A stretch of DNA of 64,000 nucleotides from Xestospongia bergquistia (Eukaryota > Porifera > Demospongiae > Haplosclerida > Petrosiidae): assembly GCA_963965975.1 (NCBI GenBank), contig OZ014412.1:4528501-4592500 (forward strand). Reading direction: 5' to 3'. Shown piece by piece: positions 1 to 14,500 of this stretch. The notes under the pieces are model-generated. The model searched no databases and was not told where the DNA came from. It was given only the letters and a program-made list of their open reading frames with translations. Every line of letters begins with the position of its first letter. Positions within the stretch are counted from its first letter, which is position 1. A program made the translations under genes and the position numbers.

Positions 1-1622
1 AACCCTTTTTGTGCGGTATTAGGTATACGTTCACGTGATGCATTCTCAGCGTAGTTACTTTACTCTATACTGCAGTTGTATAGATCTAAGTGTATTTTTA
101 TTAGCAATTGTCTTTAATGTGACTAATATTCACACTCATCTTTGTAAACAAACAAGAAACAAGTTAAATGGCAAATAAACATTTTAACAATTAATGGATG
201 CTTTAGGACCCATGTGTGATCCTGTACATGTACCAATTTTGTTCAAACATGCATGTTTTTTTATCAAGACGGTGACTTTTGGCACTTTTAGATACTATTG
301 TTGATTCTATGGATAATATAACAATCTGCTGACAAGTTCAAGAACGAAAATGATCAATAGTTAGTACTTTTACGGATGCATTTCTTTGTACGATTTGTAT
401 AACATATAATAATAATAGTGATTAAAGTAAGCAAGGTTTATAGCTTTGTAAAAATGTCAAATATTTTTGTAGAAATAAATCAATCCGTATAATTGTAGTA
501 ATTGACTTCATCTTTAATTTTCAAAGTTTCAGCCCCTAGGTTCTCTAATATTATTATTTGATGTCTCCAAAATATTGGAGATATTAAGGAATCAAATTAC
601 ATTCCTGCAAAGTACTAGGGTTTAAAAATTTTTTAAAATATGATCAACTATTAGAATAAGTATCTTCACATGATTGCATCAAAAAAAGCTGAAAAAAATT
701 TCAGATATTTCTACCTTAATTAATCCATTGGGAATAGACTGCTGTTGTACAAAGAAAAGCTTTATCAATACTTTACTGAGTGAACAAAGATTGGAACAAA
801 TGGTTATGGTTTATGAAAAATCTTTGGTCTCAGAAAAAGGGTATTATCACTTATCATGAAAATAATGATGTCTTGCATCAACACTTATCCCTTTTAATTT
901 GGTAACAAATATAATGTTTTATTTTGAAAATGTCAGTAATAAACATTGTCATGAACAGCTTGTATAACCAAATTGCAAAACCAGCAGGCACTCCTTCCAC
1001 TCTATAAAATAATTCTTGAGCAGAACACTGTATTTTGGATTAACTTTGGCCTGTACTAGTGTTCTCATATAGTTTGCTCATACATACTCATTTCAACCAC
1101 AAGGCCTCTGAACTCTACAATTGTTGGCTCATTGTTCTATCATTGGTTAGAATTATAAAATGCCCCAAGATGACATGTAACAAAATGACTTCAAATATTT
1201 TATGAAGTTAACTATATAGGTCTGTGTTTGAAAATTTTGCTAAAGTCTGTAGAAAAGAGATTCATTAATTTACATTACGTGTACTAGTAAAACATAATGG
1301 TAATTGTTATTACAATATTGCTATGATAACAGGTGCCATGTAATGTTGCTTGGTGACACTATTGTGATTGCTATGCTGTTGTTATGTCAGGTAACTCTGT
1401 ATAATTTTTTACCCTTAACGTATTATCATGTCTAATACAGCAGCCATCTTGAATGAATGTAGGCGTGACTTACATACATTAGTAACGCCTCTTTACAACT
1501 TTGAGGTGTGGTTGCTAAGGTAACCCTATCAGCTGATAAACAAGTTTATACCGCTATTGGCATTAATGTTTTCTCCCTAAACTGCTTGAAGGCATTGAAA
1601 ACAAACGAGCGACCTGTACAAG
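1..1622. other. Upstream region of the dynein gene, no other gene recognised
   Basis: This AT-rich stretch has only short open frames with no recognisable domain, and no splice pattern or RNA gene was seen. Its last 300 bases become less AT-rich and hold the X-box-like sites and presumed promoter of the dynein gene starting at 1623. The 61-codon frame at 674-859 resembles nothing I know and is not annotated as a gene. Confidence 0.6.
1511..1524 (+). promoter_or_regulatory. X-box (RFX-type) site upstream of DYNC2H1
   Basis: The sequence GTTGCTAAGGTAAC fits the RFX X-box form GTTGCY, 1-3 bases, RGYAAC: two inverted half-sites around a 2-bp spacer. It lies 99 bp before the ATG at 1623. A weaker relative (GTTGCTTGGTGAC) lies at 1345-1357. 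RFX factors drive ciliary genes in animals, and dynein-2 heavy chain genes are classic targets. Binding here is inferred. Confidence 0.6.
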
Positions 1623-4600
1623 ATGTCAGGTGACTCCAGAAAAGACTATATTCTAGCCACAATTGGTAATCACTTTGGCTACTCTGTGACTGATGGGGCG
1701 GTAGTCCATATTGCTCAGTCACAGGAGATCAACACATTTCTTGATGATGGCAACTGTCCTCTGTTAGCTGCTAGACCTGAATTAATTGAAGGAGTCAAGC
1801 TAATTCAAGTAATAATAGTACCATAGTTTTACAATATGTTGAGTAGTGATTTAAATATGCTAATATTATATACACTTTATTATATTATTTCAATTGTCTG
1901 TATAAAATTATTTTCTTTCTCTATAATTAGGTATATAACTACATTGATTCAGACACCAGCGGAGATAACTGGCTTGTATTGTTCAAGCTCCACCCATCCA
2001 TTATTACTCCAGACAATCTCCATTCTAATATTGTAGTCTCATCACTTTTAGAATCTCCATTAGACACCCTCTACCATGCCCTTCAAAAAGTCTTTGGTCC
2101 TATTTTAGTCAAAGAAGGTACATGGAGTCGTACAATAGATCCCAAAATTCAAGACTTGGTGACTCAATTAGAAGCTGGTCTAGGTACCGTCATGAGACGA
2201 CAAAACAAAGAGGGTGTGGCTAAAGTGTCAGGAGGTCAATCAGAGGAACACACTCTCGGTATTATAACTCCATCTGATGAATACCAATTTTGGGTTGAGA
2301 TTGCTGACACAAGTACAAAGCTGACCATGAAAGAGAGAGCGCAATTTTTTCAAGAACAACTTCAGTCTTTAGCAACAGAGTTTGCTAATCTCGATTCTCT
2401 CTCTTTTGCTGATGCTATGGAACAACTTGATAAAACTCAAGACATTTTGAATGATATCTGGGAACAGACTGACCACAATCCATACCCCGAATCAAGAATG
2501 GTCCATCTTCTTGAGGTTATCAGTGGTAGTGTTAGCCGTTATGTTCAGCGGAAGTTGAGCGAGTTAGATTACTGGTCAGGCCAGTTTAACCAGGTTCATA
2601 CGAGTTTACAAGATGGGTTGATGGTGTGTGAACGATGGTCAGGAACTTGTGAAGCGTTGACAACGAAATTTTGGAAACATTGGAAAGGAGGTCCTTTTGT
2701 CTCTGAAATATTGACTCAACTATCAAACAGAATTGAAGAGGTAATGTAATGATGTACATGTACATATTGTATGAATTTACAGTACTAGGATGCTAGAATA
2801 CTAGTAAGCAGGAGTACCTTCCATGTACCACAATATGATAATGTAGCATTACTTTTTATTTAAGATACCTACTATATTCAAGACACTATTTGTGGAGTAT
2901 GTTATTTTAGTATGTTACTGGACATGCATGTTCTCTAGGTTCTTAGTCTTCGTACAGTACATGAACATCTCCTACGTCTTTTAAGTCCAAATGAGCAGCA
3001 AGAATTCCATCTCTCTGACTCGTTCTTACCTTTTGCTGGTCTCCATCCACTTCAACCTAATCCTTACACAGAACCATTATGGAGAGCAGCAGTAGCTCAA
3101 TATGAGAGAGCAATGGCACCTGCTGAAGCTAGGATTGCTGGTAAAATCCGTGAAAAGCTACGAAGTCTAGAAGCCCAACCTCATCAGCTTCTGAGGGAGT
3201 TCCAGCGTTACAAGGATCTTATTAAAAGACCTGCTATAAGTAAAGATTTAGTTGCTGAAAGGTGAGGATAGATTATCATTGAATGAGCTAATTATGTCTT
3301 TATTACAGGGAGACTCTCTTGGGACAACTCTCGTCCTACATCAAATCCCTACGTGAAGAGTTTACAAATCATTACACTGGTAGCCCTGCCCATCATAGTC
3401 AGCATCAACTTCAACAAGGCTATCAAGATCAAGAGACTCCACCCACTGGCAAGAACCTTCCTGAAGTAGTCAATAACATAGTCTGGGCAAGACAACTAGA
3501 AGCTAAAGTACATGTCATGTAGATTAAATATGTTTGTGCACTATTTGTACATATTAAACTTAAGGCAGTTCCCCTATACATTTAGTTGATGTATATTGAT
3601 AAACTTCTACATGTATTTCTAGGTCTCAGAGACTTTGTCAACAGTTGAGAACCTGTTAGGTGATCTCAATGGTTATAAAGCATTTCAACATGAAGCTATT
3701 GAGTTAAAGGATGAACTCCATGATTACCAGAGGGAACAGTTTGATGGCTGGTCCCGCCATACCATAGCTGGCATTGATAGCCGCAACAATCCCTTAAGTT
3801 TAGAGACCAGTGGTCGACTAATGGAACTAGGACACAAAGATGGCAAACTACGTGTACATTATAGCGATAGACTGGTGACACTTTTGAGGGAAGTGAGACA
3901 ACTATTAGCATTTGGTTTCCCTGTACCAGCAAAGATTCAACATACTGCTGTGACTGCTTTGAAGTTTTATAGACATGCTGTAGTTTTGAAACAGGTACTT
4001 GAATTGATGGGGGGAGGGAGGGATGGTTGGAAGGACAGAGAAATAGAAGGATCAACAGATAATTGAAAGGAAAGAAGAATGAAAATAACTTCAATAACAT
4101 TTTTCTTCTCTGTCTTTCTTGTTTAGGTTGCTCATTTTTATAACACTATTGATCAACAAATGATACCCAGTCAACAACCAATGATGTTAGATACTGCCCT
4201 CGCCTTTGAACAAGCTATTAAGAAACCCAAAACTTCACAGATAAATCATAAAGATGACAAGGTCCAAGTGACGTGGGACAGTCCCAATGAACTTGAGTCC
4301 TATATTGGACAACTACAATCCATTGCTGATAGACTAACATCAGAGAATAGAAGATTAAGAAAATGTCATACTACTTTAATAGAGAAGGTATTGATCCATT
4401 GGTCTGCCTGTCTGTCCATTTGTAAATCATCCATTTATTTATCTATCCATTAATTTCCCTATTTGTCCATCCATCCATCCATCTAGACTAATTCACTGAT
4501 GGCTATGGATCTTCTCAGACAGCAACCTAAATGGAAATCCACTTTAATGGAAATACGTCAAATGATGGCCTCCCTTGTACAGGAAGGTTTCAATGCAGCC

Positions 4601-7600
4601 AATATGAGACCATGGCAACTCCATTGGGATCATCAGTTGTATAAAGCACTTGAACACCAATATCAACTTGGTCTGGAAGCTCTTAATGAACACTTACCAG
4701 AAATCAAAGTAGAACTGACCTACAGGTAAATAATATAGATACTATTAAATGTATATACCTTGACTTTATACTAGATATCAACAGTTGCAATTTCGTCCTA
4801 ATTTGGAGGAATTAAGGGCCAAGTATTATCGAGATATAAAGAAGTTTATTTGTATTCCATTACACTTTAGAGGAGTTGGAGAAGCCACCTCGCCAGCTAA
4901 CACCATCTTCCCTCGACTGATAGATAGAAATGCTGCCTCCTTCTCCACTGTCTATAGAAAAGTATGCATTTATGCTTCATCATTTACAATGTTCATGTAA
5001 CAATCCAACTATCATTTATATCACTACATATATACATGTATGCTTCATTCATCCTTCTACTTTATTGTTCGTTCATTCGTCCTTAGGCTGAAGCTCTTTT
5101 CTTTCGGCTCAATCAAGCTATTATTCAATTTAAAGAGTGGGTGGTCCTCGGGTCACATGACCTTGATGCTCTAGTTGATAAGAGCTGTAAGTCAGTAACA
5201 GACTGGGAAAGAAACTTCAGAGCTCTCAAGATAAGAGGCAGAGATGCTGAAAAACTACCAAAGTAAGACATTTATATGGAGTTATATGACATATATAATA
5301 TATATGATAATACTACGTAATGAACATGTATATTATCTGATTATTTTAGCACTATAAAAGTGGACTGTATTACTGTTAATACACTACCTGTCAAGACAGT
5401 TATTGATGATCATATTCAACAATTGTATGATGCTCTTATGAACTCTTTACGACGCTCTATCTCTGTCAATGTTCAAGGTATTGATGGGTTTCTCAATGAG
5501 GCCTTTGAGTCTCTCTCGGTGAAACCACAAACTGTGGAGGAAATTGGACGTGTTAATGCATTACATCATCAGCTGTCAAAACAAAAACTTGAAGTAAATA
5601 ACAATGTTTGTATATTAATGTACTCTCTCTCTCTCTTTCTCTCTCTCAGATTTTTCCACTCTTTGCTGAAGCAGAGAAGAAGAATCGTTTATTGCGATCA
5701 GTTGCTGGGGGTGGTGTGGAACAGTTAGGAGAGTTAATGTCATGTTGGGACAAATTTGAACAAATGATGGAAAGTCATCAAAAAATGATACAAGAACAAG
5801 TAAATCTACTCTTTCTCTCTCTTTGTGCCCCTTTAATTCTATTTGTTTATTATGTTAATTTATTATCTATTCTTTTGCCTTGTTAGGTCAATGTGATGAA
5901 GTCCAATTTAGAATCTCGTGTCAGTGCTTTCAGACAGGAACTAGACAAGTTCTCTGCACGTTGGCATCAGTTAAAACCCAAGGTCATTACTATCTATTGT
6001 ACTTCGTATACAATTATATATTATAGTTAATATATTATACATATACAGGATGAAGATATATTGGAAGGTGATAGAGAGACTGGAAACATAGCATTATTAT
6101 CACTCAAAGAAAGAAGAGCTGAGTTTGATGAGCTAATGAAAAATGCCAACAGCTTAAAGTATGTACATTATATTATACATATAGTCATACTTATATCTCC
6201 CTCACTTCTTTCCTCCCTTTCTCAGAGAGGATGCTGAACATTTCCAGATGTCACAGCCAGAGTTTCCACTTATTGAAGAACTCGAACAGGACATATTACA
6301 ATATGAACAAACATGGTCTCTATATGAGCAATATTCTACTACACTGAGTGATATGGCTAGTCAAGATTGGATCTCTTTTAGGTAAAAAAAATAATATAAT
6401 TATATATGATTATATAGTTAATTATTAGGAGTCGTTCTCATCAGTTTGAGGATTTTCTTATGGGATGGGCTGAGACACTTCGTACTACGTCTCCTTCAGG
6501 TCTCACTGTTAAAATGCAAAATGAGATTGAGAAATACCAGGTAAAATGGACAAGTGTTTTCTACAATGGATGTATACTTGTACATAATGGATGCATATTT
6601 CTGCAGAATGGGTGTTAATGGATCCTCTCTTTATATTCATTTAGAACCTAGTACCTCTATTAAAATATGTCCGAGGGGAAGTCTTCTCTACTGATCATTG
6701 GCATGAACTATTTCGTATGTTGGGCATGCCAAGAGGGACTACACTAGACAAGCTAACATTTGCTGATATCATACAAAATAGTTCCTCTATCCTCTCGTCA
6801 TCTGTTGCTCTTAAAGAACTATACAGTCGAGCTCAAGGGGAAGTGTCAATACGAGAGGCTTTGAAGGAACTAGAACTATGGGGGGCTTCAACTGAGTTCT
6901 CTCTCACTGACTATGAGGACTCACAGGGCAAAAAATTAATGATTATTAAAGAGTGGAAAGAAATTGTCAATCAAGTGAGTGTTATTGATCTTCACATCAT
7001 TTTGTATCAGCTTGGCATCACTTTGCATTATTTCTGTACCATAAACTGTGTCACCCTTCTATCATTACTGCATCACATTCGTATCATCTTTGCATTAAAA
7101 ATTATCAATAGTCATTTAGTACAAAGTGGAAATTGATTGGGAATGAAAGTTTGTTATGATATGAGGTAATTGATTAAGAGTCGTTCCCCTGTACTTAGGT
7201 TGGTGATAATCAATGTCTATTACAAAGTCTGAAAGACTCACCATACTTCAAAGGATTTGAAGACAAAGCTACACTGTGGGAGACTCGTCTCTCTCAACTT
7301 GACTCTGCCCTACAAGGACTGAACCAAGTCCAAAGAAAATGGGTCTATTTGGAACCCATATTTGGTCAAGGGGCTTTACCAAGAGAGGCAGGACGTTTCC
7401 AACGTGTAGACCATGAATACAGGTAAAACTACGTGTTTTTTTAACAAAGTGATAATTTATATTGTTTGCTTTAAATAGGAGTATAATCAATAGTATTACT
7501 GGTGATAAGAGGGTACTTACCCTCGTCAACCAACAGGGTCTACAGTCAACATTGGATACATTGGTAGACCAACTGAACAGATGTCAGAAAGCTCTGAATG

Positions 7601-8495
7601 AATTTCTAGAGGTTTGTAATTACAGAAAATAATAGCCACTACCTTCTACTGATATAATATATTAATGGATACTGTGAAATATTTATCAATATCTGAGAGA
7701 TGGTTGCAGGAATTCTTACTTTGTTATGTAACTTTTGGCATTGCCATTCCTGCTTTATATCATACTTGTATTACATGTATAAATGTAACTATAGTCAATA
7801 CTTACATTATATACACAATATAGTTGGTATATAACTTAAAATAATAGGAAGATTTTAAATTGATACAAATCAGAAGAACTAATGAAGAGTCTATGAATAT
7901 TTAAAAGAACTGGTTTTGTTATTAGGAAAAACGATCAGCATTTCCAAGGTTCTATTTTATTGGAGATGAAGACCTCTTAGAGATTCTTGGTCAAGCTACT
8001 CAACCTCAAGTTATCCAGTCACATTTAAAGAAATTATTTGCTGGTATACACAGCGTTGTGTTCAGTGAAGATGGACACCAAATAATAGCCATGAAGAGTT
8101 TAGAAGGAGAAGTGGTCCCACTTACTAATGCTGTCACTGTCACTACAGATGTAGAGGTACACCCTGTAATATAGAATGATCAATATATCTCAACAATGAA
8201 GACACATATACAATGTCAAAGATATCTAGTGTCACTACTTGTATTTTAAATACTACTATAAATAGCATTCCCCTTAAGAAAGGACAATTGTATTTGACAT
8301 AATGATGTCCAGTAGATGTAGCAGAGAATTGTGTGTTAGTATTATAAGCATATCTTCTTTATTAGGTGTGGTTACAACAACTTTCTGATGAAATGAAGAC
8401 CACACTACAATTTTTATTGAATGATTGTATCCGTAATGGACAGACAGGAGGATCCGGAATTAATCCTTATAATTATCCTTCACAAGTGAGTGTTG

Positions 8496-8533
<38 letters not shown>

Positions 8534-11500
8534 TGCTATAATAATATTCTTTTTTATGATAGATTTTATGTTTGACTGAAGCCATTTTATTCACTGAACG
8601 TTGTGAAGAGGCTCTAGTTACTGGGAGATTAAATGAACTACTTATTGAACTAGAGTCACAACTTGATACTTATACTAACACAGAAATACAGGTACATTAG
8701 CTAGAGGAGAAATGACATTAATATCTCTCTCTCTCTCACTCAAATAGTCTAGTGAGTTAAGTCCAGCTGCTGTTATGGAGCTAAAAATCAAGGCTCTAGT
8801 ATTAGACACTGTACATAATATTGAAATAGTTCGTCAGTTACAAGAGATGAATATTAACAGTGTGACATCATGGCATTGGCAGAAGCAACTAAGATTTTAC
8901 TTGAGAACTGGTGAGTTTTGTTGGATGGATGGATTGATAGTTGGATGGATGGATGCATGAATGTATGGATAGATGGATAGTCTAAACAACTGAACATTAA
9001 TGGGTAGAAGTTTAGTGAATAAATGAACCTTGTGAGGTTATGTATTTCAACTATATAATGATTCTAAGGTATATTCCTACCTTTTAAATTTTTATGTTGA
9101 CTTTGTAATCAACTAATCCGCTCATATTAGAGCAGGATATCTCATACATTATTTGTAATTCTAATTCCACACTCACTATCTTCAGATCAGAGCTTAAAAT
9201 GTGGTTGACACGTCTTTCTTGCAAGTTTATTCTTTTTTAAGTCACATGACAGTCACTTTACTTGTAAATAAAGGTCACGTCTATGTAGATCAATGATGTG
9301 GGGGCTAAGATAAATAGTCTAATGTTTAGTTAATATTTAATAAAAATAAATGTACTAAATTATTACTGATACATCACAAACTTTATAACAAACTATTACA
9401 TTATCTCAATATATTACTACTCTATTATTGTACATATCACAAACATAACAAAATCCATCTCTGTCAAATGTTATTCCACTTGGAAGATTAAAATGACCCA
9501 CACTTTTACCTTGTCCTCCAAAAGCACGTATCAACTGACCATCAGTAGTAAAGATAGAAACACGATGATTACCATGATCTTTAAGTTGCAAAATAGACTC
9601 TGTGATATACACTAGATTATCATCTATTACAATTCCTATTGGATATTTCAGTTTTCCTGTACCAAACTGAGACAAAACCTGTCCCTCAGGAGAAAATACT
9701 TGGACTCGATGATTATTATTATCAGTCACATACAGTAACCCTCGTCTGTCAATAGCAATACCAAATGGATGATTAACTTGTCCCTTAGCTGATCCCTTGG
9801 TACCAAATGTGTGGGAGAAAGTTAGATCAGGATTTAAGACTTGTATACGATGGTTATTATAATCTGCAATATATATAAGTCCAGTTATTGGAGAAATAGT
9901 GATACCACAAGGAACGTTAAATTCCAGTGGTTTACTACCTTGTTTACCGACTGATTTAATACACTCCCCATCCATAGATATCTCCTGGATCTTGTGATTA
10001 TCAGCAACAAGAATGAAGTTGTCAGCAGTAATGGCTACACCACGAGGTTGAATGAACTTGACATTTCCTCCACTCTTTTGACCAAAAGACTTAATTTTCT
10101 TACTATTTCTATCTAGTACAGTGACACAATTACCCTCCCACTCACTTACTATAATATGTCCGTCATTAGTCACAGCAACTCCCCAGGGTTTGTTAAGTTC
10201 AGGTATAGTACGTACTGGAGTGATGTTATCAAGGAAGGAACTAAAAGGAATCACTAGTGACGTACTGTGAACTTGGACATCATTAACTTTGACATAAACT
10301 TGATGACGACCATGTGTTAGAGGATTACATTGTATTGTATACACTCCAGGATGTGTGGCAGTAGTGACTGTAGTTGTGATGGGTGTAGTTGTACCAACTG
10401 GTATTACACTACAACTGAGTGATGATAGAGGAACAGTAAGAAGACTGGAATCAGAAAATTGGATAGATAGTGGAAATGATACTGTCTTCTTTATAGTTGT
10501 AATGTGTTGACGATCAATCTTTTTGACTTTACAATGTTGTAGATGTGAAAGACATGTAATATCTCCAATATGATGTAATGTATCAACAATCTTGCTGTCT
10601 TTGTTAAAGTGAAGATCAGCTTTCTCTCTAACTTCAAACTCTTCAATGTTAACCTGTTCAGTCACATGAGTCATACGATCCATCATTTGTTTTGTAGATG
10701 ATACCACTTCTTGAGGACTGCCTATCTCAAGACTCTGTTTCACAAATTTGTGGCAATCCTTAAGTTGACTCAAACTCCTTTCAGCTGATCTTTTCTGCTC
10801 TGATATCACCTGTAGTTTACTGTCAGTGACTGTGTCCACCTTTCTAGTCAGCTGTCTCTCAGATTGACGAAGGACATCAATCATTTCTTCCACCATGACA
10901 TGTATCTCCTCTTTGACAACTTCTCCTTGCTCTCTGGTCTCATTCTCTCTTTCTGTGAGAGCAGTAAGTTCATCAGTAACAGCAGTGACCTTGTCACTAA
11001 CTGACTTCAGACTTGTTTCCAATTTTTTACAATCTTTAAGATAGCAGTCAGAGACTAAGTCATAATCATGATCTCTATGAATACGTATGGTACAGTCATG
11101 ACAAATGAGATTTTTACATGTTCTACAAAGGATCTCCAAAGGCTTATTATGAGTATGACATATCGTCTCCTGCTTCTCAGGAACCAATTGAGATGCAGAT
11201 TTTACTACTTCATCAAGACCTCTTATATTATGATCAGCAATGGCTACAAACTTCTTGTGAACATCAATACATTCTTGACAGAGAAACTTGGCACATTCTT
11301 TACAGTAACCTGTGGCATTAGTTGTAGTACAGTTATCACAGGCTGCCTCATGATGTCCTGATGCTTTTGTCATTAGGTCGTAAACATCTATGAGGTTGTT
11401 AATATGGAAAGCTGAAAGATAACCAGCTGCTCCTACTGGTTCAGGTAAATGTATACGATGACGACAAGTAGGACAAGAAATGTAGTGTTTATTTTCTTGA

Positions 11501-14500
11501 ATATTCAGTGATAGACCCTCCAAACATTGTTGACAAAAAGAATGGAGACATGGTAAGGTCTTAGGGTTAGTATAGATGTCAAGACATATAGCACAGGTGA
11601 GCTGTTCCTCTAGTTTCATGAGAGCTGTAGAGGAGGAGGTTCTAGGTACTGCTTTCTCTGCCATAATTTTAACAAAGCATTTAACAAGGAAACATTGCAA
11701 CACGCCCTCAGGAAGAAGCCATAAATTTGCATTTATATGGATTCCTTCGCCTATACTGATAATAGATATTGTTATTAATTTTTGAAATTCCAAGTAATAA
11801 CCTCTTTTGTAACCATATAAGGATATAGAGTCACATTATGGGTAGACGTTTTGCTTGCTCTCTAAGCAAAGGGCCTGGTCTTGTGGTGACTAGTACTATA
11901 TGCTATGAAAACAATTTGTAGTAAACTAATGGAGTAGGAAATTATTCAATTACATTTTATCTTGTTATTGGAGTGTAATAATTTTGACAGAGTCTTCGAA
12001 TCTCAAATTATTATCATTAGAACATTTAATTTGTGGACTTGTCTGATCTTCAAACTCTACCTTATGTCAATGACTAAATGGATACATTGAACAGGACACA
12101 CACAAAACAGAAATCAACCATTATATAATAATATATAGTTCTTACAAGTTTATTCTCTTTTAGTCACATGACAGTCACCTAACTTGTAGATAAAGATCAT
12201 GTGATGTACTTGTATCTATGTAGATTGATGATGTAGAGGCTAACACAATTAGTCTATTGTTAGTCAATATTTTATAAAAATAAATTTACTAAAATGTTAT
12301 TGATACATTGCAAACTTTATAAAAGTATATGAAAACTATTATAATTATCTCAATATTCTACTAGTCTATTATTGTACATATCACAAACATAACAACATCC
12401 ATCTCTGTCAAATGTTATTCCATTTGGAAGATTAAACTGACCCACACTGCTACCATATGCTCCAAAAGCACGTACAAACTGACCATCAGAAGTGAAGATA
12501 GAAACACAATGATTGCCTTCTTGATCTAGTGTAACAGACTCTGTAATATACACTAGATTGTTATCATCTACTGCAATTCCTATTGGATATCTTTGTTGTC
12601 CAGTATAAAAATGAAACAAAACTTGTCCCTCAGGAGTAAATATCTGAACACGATGATTCAAAAAGTCAGTCACATATAATAACCCTCGTCTGTCAATAGC
12701 AACATGTGCTGAGTAATTGAACTGTCCCACAGCTAATCCTTTGGTACCAAATGTGTAAGAGAAAGTTAGATCAGGATTTAAGACTTGTATACGATGGTTA
12801 TTACGATCTGCAATATAAACATGTCCAGTTATAGGAGAAATGGCAATACCACAAGGGCAATCAAATTCCAATGGTCCACTACCTTGTTTACCAACTGATT
12901 CAATACTTTTCCCTTCCATAGATATCTTCTGGATCTTGTGTTCATCAGCAACAAGAATGAAGTTGTCTGGAGTAATAGCTACACCACGAGGATGAAAGAA
13001 TTTGACATTTCTAAATCCATTTCTAAGACCAAAAGACTTCCCCTTTTTGCCATCTTTATCTAGTACCGTAACACAATTACCCTCATTCTCACTTACTACA
13101 ATATGCCTGTCATTTACAGCAACTCCCCAGGGTCTGTTAAGTTCAGGTATAATACGTATTGGAGTGATGTTATCAAGGTAGAGACTAAAAGGGATCACTA
13201 CTGAGGTACTGTCAAATGAGACGTTGTTAACTTGGACATTAACTTGATGACAACCATTAGTTACAGGACTACAATATACTGTATATACTCCAGGATGTGT
13301 GGTGGTAGTGACTGTAGCTGTGATGGGTGTAGTTGTACCAACTGGTACTACACTACAACTGAGTGATGATAGAGGAACAGTAAGAAGACTGGAATCAGAA
13401 AATTGGATAGATAATGGAAATGATACTGTCTTCTTTATAGTTGTAACATGTTGACGATCAATCTTCTTGACTTTACACTGTTGTAGAACAGTAGGTGAGA
13501 AGAACACAATATCTCCAATATGATGTAATGTATCAACAATGTTGCTGTCTCTCTTAAAGTGGAGATTAACTTTCTCTCTAGGATCGAACTGTTCAATGTT
13601 AACCTGTTCAGTCACATGACTCATACGCTCCATCATTTGTTTTGTAGATGATACCACTTCTTGAGAACTTCCTATTTGAAGACTCAGTTCCACAAACTCC
13701 TGACAATCTTTTAATTGACTTAGTTTGTTTTCAGCTGATTTCTTCTGTTCTGATAACACCTGTAGTTTACTACCAGTAACTGTGTCTACCTCTCTAGTCA
13801 GCTGTCTCTCAGACTGACGAAGGACATCAATCATTTCTTCCACCATAACATATATCTCCTCCTTGATGACTTCATCTTGCTCTCTGATCTCATTCTCACT
13901 GTCTGTGAGAGCAGTTAGGACATCAGTAATAGCATCAACCTTTTCTTTAATGTACTTAAGACTTGTTTCCAATTTTTGACCACATTTTGGATAGCAGTCA
14001 GAGACTAAGTCATAATCATGATCTCTATGAATGCGTACAATACAGTCATGACAAATGAGTTCTTCACATGTTCCACAAAAGATCTCTAAAGACTTGTTAT
14101 GTTCAGAACACTTTATCTCCTGCTTCACTGGGAGCAATTTAGAGGCAGAGGTTACTACCTCATCAATGCTTGCCATCTTATGATCACCAAGATGATCAAC
14201 ATCAATGCATTTTTGACAAAGAAACTTGGCACATTCTTTACAGTAACCTTTGGCATTAGTTGTAGTACAGTTATCACAGGTTACCTGTTGATGCCCTGAC
14301 ACTTTTATCATTAAATTTCGGACCTCTTGAAGATTGTTAATATGAAAAGCTACAGGAAAGTCAGCTGCTCCTGTTGGCTGAGGTAACTGGGTACGATGAC
14401 GACAAGTGGGACAAGTAATGAAGTAGTTACCTCCTTCAGGATCTAGTGGTAAACCCTCCAGACATTGTTGACAGAATGAATGATGACATGGTAAGGTCTT

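Noticed and set aside
674-859. 61-codon frame upstream of the dynein gene
   Set aside because: AT-rich, no similarity or motif recognised, and such frames are expected by chance.
9406-11793. Upstream ATG of TRIM copy 1 (11793), and likewise of copy 9 (50013)
   Set aside because: The extra N-terminal residues have no counterpart in other copies, and in copy 9 they would cover the CCATATAAGG box. The later starts give the family length.
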